This document shows positions 49,178 to 60,200 of a DNA stretch of 64,000 nt, piece by piece. The stretch is from Chlamydomonas reinhardtii (taxonomy: Eukaryota; Chlorophyta; Chlorophyceae; Chlamydomonadales; Chlamydomonadaceae), in contig NC_057017.1 of assembly GCF_000002595.2 (NCBI RefSeq), forward strand, positions 2,380,067 to 2,444,066, given 5' to 3'. The position numbers were made by a program, and so were the translations under genes. The notes under the pieces were generated by a model. The model was not told the DNA's origin. It was given only the letters and a program-made list of their open reading frames with translations, and did no database searches. Position 1 is the first letter of the stretch, and each line of letters opens with the position of its first letter.

Positions 49178-50465
49178 TCTAATCAATGACAATGAGATTG
49201 GGCGTTGCGCGCGCGCTCTGCACTTTGTGGTGCCACGCAAATGAGAGTTCATCGCCGAGTGGTCGGCCACAGAGTGCAAGTCATTACCCCAAATCTGCGC
49301 TTAGATCGTGCGTATTGGATGATTGCACAAGCGCTTTGATGCTGAAGTCGAGGCAGTGCAATTCTGTACACGGTAATTGTGCACTCTGCACGTCGTCCTA
49401 TCGCAGGCGGACAGTAATATTTCCAGCCGGAGGTGCAATTCCTCAGAGAGATGTGTTGTCGGCGCTCCCGACACGCCACGCTGAGCCAGCTTGACGCAGG
49501 GGGCCCGCTGGCATACCCAGCCACGCCACGCTGGCCCCAAGGGACCCCGCCCCAACCCGAGCTTGGCCAGGGAACCGCCCCTTCCAGTCCGCTCTCGCCT
49601 CTCAGCGTCAGACCACGCGTCTAGACCTTCCTGGCCTGTCGCCGGAGGGGCAAGCCCGAACGCGATCTCCGATCTTCTGGGGTTCCTGCAGTGTGGCCCA
49701 TCGGCGCGCATCTTGGATTCGTCGTCAGAGATAAGGTGGGCGAGCCCCGTCGCAAACTTAATGCAATTACACACAAGGCTAAGAGCATCCCGTTTCTTTA
49801 ATCTTACCGGTATCTGTTATCTACAGCTTCAGCGCACTAGCAAGATAAGGAGCGAGTGCCGACCGGTGTTCCGCACAGTCTGAGAGGACTTTGACGTGCG
49901 TGCCTCCACCGCTGACTTGAAGCTGTATTTGGGGAGCTTCGCGAATACGTTAAGATGGTGCAAGGACGAGGACAGCAGCCTTCTCCAAGGTGAGGGGACA
50001 GAAATGCCGGACTGCATGTTGTCAGGGTGCAGAAGGGCATGCTATGGGAATTCAACGCTGCGCGCGCCGTGGGGCTCTCTTGATGGCATCCTGCGCGAAT
50101 GGGCATAGCTTTCTGGGCTCAAGCTTGAAGTGCGGGGACTCGATGGCGCAACTGCATGCGCGGCCAGGGCCACAAACTCGTTTCGGACCCGATTCAAGGG
50201 CAATTTCATGCTTCGATGCAACCATGCCGAGGCTGGATGGCTCCAAACATGCAGTTTAACGCAACCTGGCGACCATCAATTGGTCAGCGACTGGTTCTGC
50301 AACAGCGACCGCGGCCGCGGAGCGCCCAGCACCAGTTGCAGCCATCTTTATGAATTTGCAGCCTTGCAAATCTCACAAAGTCAACGCGCTCGGTCAAAGT
50401 CGGCCGCGAGCGGCGGTTGTACACGTCAGCACCTCATTTTTTCCCGTGGCCCCTCGACGCCGCTC
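49178..50465. other. Divergent spacer between the acetyltransferase and the poly-Glu protein gene
   Basis: About 1.3 kb holding two promoters and possibly a 5' exon of the plus-strand gene: a good acceptor (CCCCCTGCAG) ends at 50521. No exon could be placed confidently. Confidence 0.35.
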
Positions 50466-52274
50466 ATGATCCGATTTCCACCCTCACCTTCCCGGTGTCG
50501 TTCTACCGTATCCCCCTGCAGGTCCCCTCGAGCTGCCACCGGACCAGGCCTCTTGGGCCGCCTACGTCAAGTTGGGCAGCACGTGGCGCAGGCCCTGGGC
50601 ACGAAGGGCAAGCGCTTGGCGTTCCTCCTGCGTGAGAGCCGAGCGCGCGGCACCGTGGGGCCCGCACCACGCGCCGTGACGTGCCGGCGTCCGCCCACGC
50701 CCATCCACGCCATGAGCACCTCGCGCCTGCTCCACCACGTCTCCAACCTGCGGGAGGAGCAGTCGCTCCTGACCCAGATGGTGCGCGAGGCGGCGGCTGC
50801 GTACGAACATCAGCTTCTGATCTGCACCGTCAGCGACTACGTGCCGCACCCGGCCCGCGTGCAAATGGTGCTGGATGCAATCCTGCGGTACATGACCGAC
50901 CCCGACGCGCCTAACCCAAATGACATCGCGATAGACGCACTGCTGCTGTGCCAGGCGGCGGTGCACCTGAAGACGCTCCAGGATGTGAGGGCACAGCTGG
51001 GGGCGGTGCAGTCGCAGCTGCACGCCGCACTGGATGAGCTGTACGACCGCACCGCGGCTTCGGCGGTCGCACCTCATGTTCACAGCGGCAGCTCCACTGG
51101 CGTGGCTGCGGCTGCGGCGGAGTCTGAGGCGCAGCCGGAGGCACCCGCCGCCGCGCAGCCCAGCCGCAACGAGTCGTGCGACCTGGCGGCTCGCGACGTG
51201 TACCACCCCAAGTCCGGCCGCCACCTGGACCTGAGCCCGAGCCGCCAGAGCCCTGCCGCGGCCCCGCCGTCCACCATCGCCTCCGCCAGCAGCAACATGG
51301 TCCGCAGCGGGCCGTCGCTGCATGCGGTGAGCGTCATGCTTCCAGGCGGCGGCGTGCTGCCTGCCAACTACCCCCTGACACCGGAAGCCAAGGCCTGGTT
51401 CGAGGACCTTCGCAAGCGAGCGGAGGAGGCAGAGGCGCAGCAGCTGGCGATGGAGATGGCGTCACCCGCCATCAGCGATGGCAGCAGTCGCGTCGACCTG
51501 GTGGCCACCGCGGACCCCTTCCCGCCGCAGCAGTCGGTGGCGGCGCCTTCGGCGGCAGCTGGGTCCTTCTCCTACCAGCACCAGCCGTACCGGGGCGGCG
51601 ACTACGAGCCTCTGGCGGCACCGCCGCCTCCGCCGGCCTACGAGGAGAGCTGGCAGCACCCCACGCACGGCAGTGATGCCGGCGCCTGGACCGGTGGTGA
51701 CGTCGACGCCACCGCCAGCGGCAGCCCCGGCGCTACCTCGCGTGGCCTCGACAACGGCGGCGTGCACACTACTGCTAGCAGTGGCCCCTGGAGCATCGCC
51801 AGCGGGTGCGGCGGCTCGCCCGGGTCCGCAGGTGCCGATGACGTGATGGCGTGTGGCGCGGCGACGGGTCACCTGCAGCTTGACAGCGGCGGTGACAGCG
51901 ACATGTACCGCTGGGAGCCGCAGGCGGCGGCGGCGCCGGGTGCACGTGCTGCTGAGTTCGAGGGCTTTAACGACATCCCGCTGACCAGCCGCAGCGGCGC
52001 CTCGGATGCCAGCTGGGCGCAGCAGGAGCAGCAGGAGCAGCAGGAGCAGCAGGATGAGGAGGAGGAGGAGGAGGAGGAGGAGGAGGAGGAGGAGGAGGAG
52101 GAGGAGGAGGAGGAGGAGGAGGAGGAGGAGGAGGAGGAGCAGGCGTGGCCACCTCGTGACCAGGAAGCACTGGACGCGCTTATCGCTGAGGGCGCGGGTC
52201 ACGCCTACGCGTGTGTGGTTGTGGAGGGCGTGCCGTTCACCTGGTACACCAAGGCGGTGTTCACGCCGCGCTAG
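50466..52274 (+). CDS. Orphan protein with a 28-Glu run
   Basis: One uninterrupted frame to TAG at 52272-52274. From ATG 50466 it encodes 602 residues. Starts at 50712 (MSTSRLLHHVSNL, 520 aa) or through an unseen 5' exon spliced at 50522 are possible, because that site looks like a real acceptor. The best-structured part is helical: LREEQSLLTQMVREAAAAYE, PARVQMVLDAILRYM and IAIDALLLCQAAVHLKTL (about residues 90-185). Then comes a long Ser/Ala/Pro/Gly region with LTPEAKAWFEDLRKRAEEAE, a QEQQEQQEQQ run, 28 GAG codons (52056-52139), and a folded-looking tail, DQEALDALIAEGAGHAYACV, VVEGVPFTWYTKAVF. No family was recognised. Confidence 0.6.
   Translation: MIRFPPSPSRCRSTVSPCRSPRAATGPGLLGRLRQVGQHVAQALGTKGKRLAFLLRESRARGTVGPAPRAVTCRRPPTPIHAMSTSRLLHHVSNLREEQSLLTQMVREAAAAYEHQLLICTVSDYVPHPARVQMVLDAILRYMTDPDAPNPNDIAIDALLLCQAAVHLKTLQDVRAQLGAVQSQLHAALDELYDRTAASAVAPHVHSGSSTGVAAAAAESEAQPEAPAAAQPSRNESCDLAARDVYHPKSGRHLDLSPSRQSPAAAPPSTIASASSNMVRSGPSLHAVSVMLPGGGVLPANYPLTPEAKAWFEDLRKRAEEAEAQQLAMEMASPAISDGSSRVDLVATADPFPPQQSVAAPSAAAGSFSYQHQPYRGGDYEPLAAPPPPPAYEESWQHPTHGSDAGAWTGGDVDATASGSPGATSRGLDNGGVHTTASSGPWSIASGCGGSPGSAGADDVMACGAATGHLQLDSGGDSDMYRWEPQAAAAPGARAAEFEGFNDIPLTSRSGASDASWAQQEQQEQQEQQDEEEEEEEEEEEEEEEEEEEEEEEEEEEEQAWPPRDQEALDALIAEGAGHAYACVVVEGVPFTWYTKAVFTPR
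52056..52139 (+). repeat. (GAG)28 codon repeat
   Basis: 28 uninterrupted GAG codons encode 28 Glu in the orphan protein, preceded by (CAG GAG)-like Gln/Glu codons. Confidence 0.95.
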
Positions 52275-54289
52275 CTAGCGGTAGGTACTGAGAGAGGGCA
52301 GCAGCAGTAGTGAGCGAGGAAGCGCAATAAGACCAGCAGGTTTGACAACGCAGCGAATCGTGGCGAGGGCAATCAGCAGACTGCTGGCAGGGATGTGGTG
52401 CGCACCTAGCACGCAGCAGTGCCATGCACAATTAATGCCTCCACCTGGCTAGCTAGGTAAGCCCAGGAGCGGCGAGAGTGCGCATGGCTAGCTAGCTAGT
52501 TACCCGTTTCCACACACGGTGATGGATGGGCAGCTGGGCGCCATGGCGCGGGATAGGCATGCAAGGTCAGGCTCTCTAGGAAGCAGATGCCGTCCACGGA
52601 GATGTGCATGAGCGAGGCTACGGTATGATGCGATGAAGAACAGTACTACAGTGATGGCTAGCTGATGGGCCCAAAGTGCCCCAGGCACCCGACCCACTTG
52701 AGGGTCTCCGGACAACAGGCAGTTTTGATGAAGCTTACTATCTTTGGTGCTGGCAGGTAGGGTACGTATGAGCGCGATGGAGCCAGATGGCATCCCTGCT
52801 GGGTGGAAGGTAGGGAAGCAAGGCGGGCAGGCAGGCAGGCAGATGGGCAGCAGCCAGATGGCTAGATAGCACGTACCGTACTGACGAGAGGTGACACGCA
52901 GTGGCTGACACATTGCCACTGTCAAGTCTGGAGTTGGGGATCGTAGTGAAACTGTTCGCAAGATAGAGGGCTGTGATTCATGCCCCTAGCAAAGATAGCC
53001 GTACTCGTGATTGGGCGGGGCGGCGTGGCGCGCGTGCCATGCGTGCGTTGCGAAGCGTTTGTGGGGCCCTTAACGCTTAGTTCATTGTTTACTTCTGGTG
53101 CTAAATTTGTTTCTTGATTTGAGCTCAAGTAATAAGTTTGCTCTCTGTGCTGGATTGACCGCTTCTTTGTGTACCGTATGCGGGTGGGGTGCCCTGACAC
53201 CGAATTACCACCGTAGTTTTACTCCTATCTTGAACAGATTTATTCTTTCTAGGCTGCTCGTGACCATTGATTATGCCCGGCTAGGAAGCTAGTGGCCCCA
53301 AGGGAATTGATTGGCCCCTGGAGGCAATAGAGTAAAGGCTTGGGGGCTTACTTCCCTGGCTGGATTGGCTTGTTTTCCCGCTCGTTTCCGGCGGCTTCTT
53401 TTCCCCTCGTTTCCGGTGGTGTGTGCTCGTGAGAGTTGTTCCTTTCGAATTCTTTGGCTTTGCAGCTGTGTGGAGCGAGTACATGGCGCAATGTGCGATA
53501 GCAGCACGCACATTTCCGTGTGTATGCGTACGAGACAGTGCGGATCACAAGCATCAAGGGGCAGTTAGATGTCGCGCCACGTATGTACGGCGGCAGGTGC
53601 GTGGCCAGGGTTTGCCCCCACCCTTACTTTCATGTTTCCGTGCCATGGTGCTGTCCTGATGACCCTCCCCAGCTGATGTATGACGGTGCGTGCGTGTCGG
53701 AGCTCACCGTATGGCGCATGCACGCACGGTGTTGTAGAACGACAATGTAATCCATATGGGCGATCCGGTATCGTACAAGTACGGCTTTCTTACAGCACTG
53801 GGCGGGAGGCATGCTGGCTACGATCGTGAAGGGACGGCCAGCAGCAAAGCAGCGTTCACGCACCCGTGCCCATTCGGCATTTCAGCTGGGTTCCTTGTCG
53901 GGCACTGGTGAGACAGCCAGCCAGCTCCGCACGCAAGTGATGCGTACGTAGCCACCTATCATGCTGCCATCCTTCGCACTTCAGCGGTTCCTCACGCCCC
54001 TATGGCTCCAAACAGACACCTTGCTGCAATGAGCAAAACACCTGCATGCAGCAAGCCTGCGCCGCATCGCATGCGCACTCCATCCTACGTGTTCGTTTCC
54101 CCAGCCTGCTATATATGCCGTGCCTCCCCTGCGCACTCACTACTTGCTCAGCCTTGTACCTGCCTCGCACGCTGAAAACCCGCTTCAAAGCATGTAAAGC
54201 ATTGTTTGGCATGGCATCAAAACAAACCCTGCCTCCCCAACACCATGACACAACTTCCCTCTGCGCACTGTTCGTTACGTTCCGACACC
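52275..54289. other. Convergent intergenic region
   Basis: 3' UTR of the orphan gene (no nearby TGTAA; one at 53746-53750), then the 3' UTR of the arrestin-like gene (signal 53790-53794). The interval includes CTAG-rich (52447-52500) and GGCA-repeat (52825-52845) tracts and an A/T-richer patch at 53080-53480. No supported exon. Confidence 0.4.
53790..53794 (-). terminator. Predicted poly(A) signal of the arrestin-domain gene
   Basis: TTACA on the plus strand, about 500 nt beyond the stop at 54290. Confidence 0.4.
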
Positions 54290-57200
54290 TCAAACCGTGT
54301 CATCCGCCAAACGCGCAGCGCCCAGTACCGGAGGCAGCTGACCCCCGCCTGCGGCACCCCCCGCGCCGCCGCCGCCACCGCTGCCCCAACGCCGTTGCTG
54401 CTGCTGACCGCCGCCGTGGCCCGCCAGACCGGCAGTAGCAGACCCCACGGCCCCCGCCGCCGCGCCCGCGGCGGCTGCAGCGCTTGAGGCCAGGTCGTGT
54501 GCCTGCCGGCCCAGGGCCGCGCCCGTCGCCACGCCCGCGCCCACCACTCCCTTGACGCCGCCCACCACCGCGCCCACCGTGCCTCCCAGCTGCCCTCCGC
54601 CATGTCCACTCCCGCCCTCATCCCCGCCGCCACCAGCACCAGCAGCCGCACCCTCGCCGCCGCCACTCCCGCTCGCGCCGAACATGCTGCCGGCAGTCGC
54701 AGCCAGGCTGGGCGGGTGCGCCGGCGCCTCATCCGTGTCGCTGCGGTACCCCCGCCGGCTGCGAGGCGAAATGTCCGTACTGCCCCCACCCACACCAGCC
54801 CCCGTGCCGCCACCCCTGCCGCCGCCGCCGCCACCGCCATTGCTGCTGCCCGCCTCGGAGGCCCGCGGCGAGGACAGCAGCGGCTGCACCGCCTGCGCCA
54901 GGCCCTCCGCCGCCAGCAGCACCGGCGGCGTGCCGCCACCGCCGCCGCCGCTGCGGCCGCTGATGGTGGAGCCGCCGACGATGCTGCCGGCCTCCAAGCT
55001 GCCCGCGGGCGCCTGTACGAGACATGCGTGGGAAGGTGTGGCAGCAGTTGTGGATCTCGATACGAGCGATGGGAATGTTCGCTTGCTCGCGAGTGGGCCG
55101 CACAAGTTCACCACAGCACTTATGGAGCTACCGCAATCCATCAACACGTCGGCACGCGTGCATGCGGCATTGCCTGACTCCAACCACACGTTATCTGTGC
55201 GTCACAGTTAAACCAGCTGGCCGCACCTGGTCTCCGGCCGCGCCCATGAGTCGCCTCGCCGCTGCATTGCCCAGCGGCCTCATCACCCACACCGCCGGCC
55301 GCCACAACCACCTGTGACATCAAGGCGTGATTGGTCAAGCAAATGGGTGTCACAGCGCCATGTGGGTGAGACCTGACAGTGGCTAGTTTGTGGCGTTGCT
55401 GACGACCAATCGAGGTAGATTCCGGCGATAGCCGGCACGTGCATGAGCGCATAACATCCGACGCCACAACTCACCGTGCTCCACGCCCCACGTACCGTAC
55501 GTACACCACACACACCCACGCGCCCCGCACACACCCCGTGCCCCACGCCCCCGCACCCCACACGCCCCACGCCCCCCGCGCCCCACGCCCCCGCACCCCA
55601 CACGCCCCACGCCCCCCGCGCCCCACGCCCCATAAGCCCCCCCCACACCCCACGCCCCATTCCCCACGTCCCCCCTCGCGCCCACACACGCCTCACATAC
55701 CGTACTCACTTGGTGCGCTTGGCGGCCTTGGCACCCACGTGCCCCACCCGCGCCGCGCTGTGCGCCACCGCCGGCGCCGTGGTCGCCACCTGCTTGGCAG
55801 CGGCGGTCGCCGTCTCCACCACCACCTGCAGCGCAAGCAAGTAAGTCGTATACGCCGGTAGGTCGCATGGTGTAAGCTCGTTCATGCGTGCAGGGGTTGC
55901 ACTGTCACGGCTTGGTAAGGCGCACGCGTGTGCATGAAGGCTGGCGCTGGTGGCGGGGTCGCTTGCGTGGATGGACGGCATGCATCCCGCCCCCGCCTGC
56001 CCTTGTCACCTGCAAGCTCAAGTCGTCGTGCGTGTAGTCTCCTACCTGTCTCCTGTCATACGACCCTCTACCGTACTGAGACGAAGTGCACCCGCCCCTG
56101 CCCCGCCACTGCCCCACCCCGTCCCAGCCATATACAATTGCAGCGCCAACCGCCATCATCACACGCAGCATGCAGGGAGACTCACACACACCGTACCGCA
56201 CCTGGAAATCATCGAGGTAGGGGCGCGGGTCTTGGAGCTGCGGGCAGCCAAGCAAAGCGGTTGGCGGCGGCAAAGGAGGGGATTAGGCGAGCGTGAGCGG
56301 GTCGGCGAAGCGGTGATCCGCTCTTAGGCCCAATCCGACTACAAGCCGCAGCCCCGAAGGAGACAGCTCGCTATCCACGACGAGCTCGCCACAGCAGTCA
56401 TATGCCGTCAAGCTCGTTGATGAGGCAACTAGGCGGGCTGGGCGCAGCAAGGGCCCGCGGGTCCCGCGCCAGGCCCGCGGTTATTGCTTCTTTCGTCTGC
56501 TTCCTGCCTCAGCATTTGCTGTGTGTGCGCGAGAGCCCTCTCCAAGCGAAGACCCCACCATTGTGCCTGCCGCGCAGGCGCAGGCGCACGGTCCGAAGAA
56601 GCAGCTCGAGACAGAAACCGGCATTCTTTCTCGGCCTGTAGGGGGCAGTGCCCGTTGCGCTTATCTCCAAGTATTGCGGCAAATGTAAAATGGAAGAAAG
56701 TGGCGCAGTGGAAATTGAGGGCCAGCGCGTCATCATCACAGGAAAGATCACACGCGTGCCGAGCAGCTAGCAATCCGGCCTCCATTCCAGCCTTCCTCAG
56801 GACCCCGTTCCCCACCGCTGTCCCCAACGCTGTTGCCCAGACCGTTGGACACTGCACAGCCCGTACTGCATTCCCCTTCATGCTTTCACCGCCCCAGTGC
56901 AGCAGTCCGATTAGAGCCAACACCAGAGCTTGCTACACGACACAGTGCCGTGGCGCGCGCGACGAAGTACAGCCGGACGGCGTCGGCACAGCGCACGCCA
57001 GCACACGCACGCGCCGTTGTCTCCAAGCGTGCAGATACCCGAACTTCTCTAACTTGTTGAACCCAGGGTGCTTGCTTCAAACCCAAAATTTCAGTGTACA
57101 AACCCTCGTGACAAACCCTCCACAAGTTCACCACGTTCACTGCCATCAAGCTCCCATGTCCCATCGTGATGTCCCATCCAGATGTCGAGCAGCTCGCCTT

Positions 57201-60200
57201 CTGGTAACGTCAAGCAACGTGCGTGTGTTGCTCATTGCGCGAAAGCGTCAGGCTCGGCTGCTTCAGAGCATGCCGGAAGTTCTGTCACATTCAGAGGCTC
57301 GGGGAGGGCCCCTGACGCGCACGTGCGTACGTTCTCTTTCAGTTGCACAACCAAACCAACGGCGCTACTCAATGTAAGGTACGGTATGCGGCACTCTCAT
57401 ATTCCGGGATGCCCAACATCATAATACCTTGTTTTGTCTGGTACCGCACAACATAGCAACCCGCATGCGCCGTGCCCGCAAGTCATAGATAGCGTATTCT
57501 TGTTTTGTCGCATGCACACGCCAATAGCGGGCCGACAGAATTGCGTACGTCGTCAAAAACAGCTTTCATGGTGTTAGTAAACCGTAGCTCTGGCCCGTAT
57601 GTACTGCCAGCCAACCGTCTCACACGCTGCCCAGCACCGCCAGCAAGATCCAGCGTGGATTTGCTGTTGTGGCCGGTGCTCACCGGCGGTGTCCGCCAAA
57701 ACCCGGGCATGAGTGTGAAACCAACTTAGAACCATCCGCACAGGCAAGCTCTGCAACCGCCTCGCTTGCTTGGGAGATGCATGCTACAGCCTTGACTACA
57801 GCTTACCGCGTCAGCCATGTCTCGACTTGCAACGGCGTTGCCGTCCATCTTCAACCACCCGAAACAACCTCCCTCCCAACCAAGCCACATGTAACACATG
57901 CCGCCACGCACACACCATGAAACCAACGCAGCGTTGCGTGCACGCACAAAAACTCCACCCTATTCAGCTTACATGCACGCATGCAACAATGTTTGACCTC
58001 TCGCGGCTATATCAGTCCGCAAATGAACCACATATCGACATGCCGCAACGACGACATGGTTCCCGCTACGGGACGGGCTCACTCTCAGGGGCACCCCTAG
58101 AAAGGCCTCTGCAGGGCCCTGGACACAGACCATAATTCCGTCCGTCCATGTGTGCGGTGTGCAGCGAGCAAAGTAGGCCTCACAGTACATATTGCTAATG
58201 CTAGCAATCAAACACGCATCAAATAAGCAGGATACTTGAAGGAGCGCATAAATGAACACACCACGACCCAGTGCCTTACTTCAACCGCCCTGCGTGCCGT
58301 CCGAAGGCACGCCACACGCCTTCCTACGCAGCAAGGGTGCACCTCGGCCACGCCGTGACCCGAGGCACCCACAGGGTCGTCCCTCTGCCCTTTCAACCAA
58401 AATGATATGCAGTCCCATATTTACACAAGGGCTATGCATGCAACTTAACAATGCATCACACAACAGCGCAGCGGCTTCCACGCAACCGCAGGCCGTTTCG
58501 ATACCTGCTATTGCCTGTTTCATCACGCTTCTGCGACTGCCGGGAATCGGAATACCGTACTCACCGTGCGAGATACTGCTGCAAGCGCCGCGGCCCGAAC
58601 GACGCGCGCAAAAGGCTACTTCCCCTCTACGGGCCCGCGTACATCGGGTTTGCGCCAGCCACGCCGTTGTGCTGTTTGACATTTACCTCGGCGGTGGGAG
58701 GCAGCTGCGGCGCAGCTGCGGGGAGCACTACATCCACGGGCGGCACCACCACCAACACCTGCGTGCGTAGCATGACGGGCGCGAGCGAGGTCAAGTTGCA
58801 GGGTCCGGCAAGGCGTCAAGTGCTCTGGGGACTGCTTGGCGAGGGAGGAGGGGGCGGGGCATTAGGTGCGTGCCGAACCAACGCCAGCAGCGCACGGCCG
58901 ATACGTTGCTTGGGCCCGTGAGCACACACGGCCCCAACTAACCGCCGTTTGGAACTCATCACCCCGCCTTTTACTACTCACGTGCGCCGGCGCTTGCTCG
59001 CTTGCGTCCTGCTGCAGGTGAGCATGCCGTGCCGCCGCCGTGGCGAACGAGCTCGGCGCGGATGCGAACACGGTCAGCGGCACACGCAGCCGCGGCGGCG
59101 CCGCGCCGCGCAGCGCTGTCGCCGACGCCGGCAGCACCTCCACCGTGGCGGTGTAGGAGCAGCGCACAAGCGCGCCGGAGGTGGAGGGCGGCGTGTTGGA
59201 GGGCAGGGGCACCGGCAGCCGCAGCGCGTTGGCTCCCAGGTAGCAGGCTCCCGGTAGTAGGGCGGCTGCAGGAGGCGAGGAGGCAGGAGAGAGGGAGGGA
59301 GGGAGGGAGGGAGGGAGGGAGAGGGAGGGAGAAGAGGGAGGCAGCAGGTGGGGCGTGCGTCAGGTTAGGCAGGTGCCGGCATGCAAAAGTAGGAGGCCGA
59401 GGCTTCGGCATTCGGCTGCATGCTAGCGTTGCGGCTTTTGCAGACCGGCGGCGTGCGTGCGTGTCAGCACGCATGGACTGCTAACATTGCTGCCCGGTAA
59501 ATAGAAGCAGACATGAAAACAGCAAACATGTATGAACGCACCCGTGGTCTTGCTCTTGAAGATCCGCTCCTCTTCAGTGAAGCATCCCGGCACAAGCCCC
59601 GCGGTGGCGCTGCTACTGCCGCTGCCGCTGCTGCCGGCGCTACCGCCTCCGCCGGCGCTGTTGCTGACCAATGTGAGGCGGCGCTCCACTTCAAGCCGCA
59701 CATCCCGAAACTCCTGATTCGACCGGTTGTCAACCTGCATGCACGCACGCACGCATGCAAATGACATGCAGCTAGCCAGCCACACGTTCACGCACAGCAT
59801 TCCGGCCACCACACTCCGCACAACCAAAACCAGGAATCACAAATCTCACTCCTGCCAGCAGCAGACAGCAACCATGCTCCAATTCGCACTTCCCACCCCG
59901 CTCACCTCGACCACCACCTCCGCCGCCTCGCCTGCCACGTAGCCATCCCGCCCCGGCCGCAGCCGCACCGTCACGCGGCCGCCGCTACTGCAGCAGAAGA
60001 AGAAGGCCGGCACCAGGGTCACCACCTCATCGCACGGCACCGGCGCGGCCGCCTCCGCCGCTTCAGCTCCGCCTGCTGCTGGGCCCCTGGCCGCCGCCGC
60101 CCCAGCCGACGTATGCTCCTCGGGGGCTGGCGGGCCCTGCGCCGCCTCCGCGCGCTGTATAATCACGAGCTCGCAATCAGCACGCAGAACCGCCAACTGG

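Noticed and set aside
56484-57377. 297-codon plus-strand frame inside the large arrestin-gene intron
   Set aside because: Composition is that of non-coding sequence (Ser/Arg/Cys/His mix, no motif). A nested gene is not excluded but nothing supports it.
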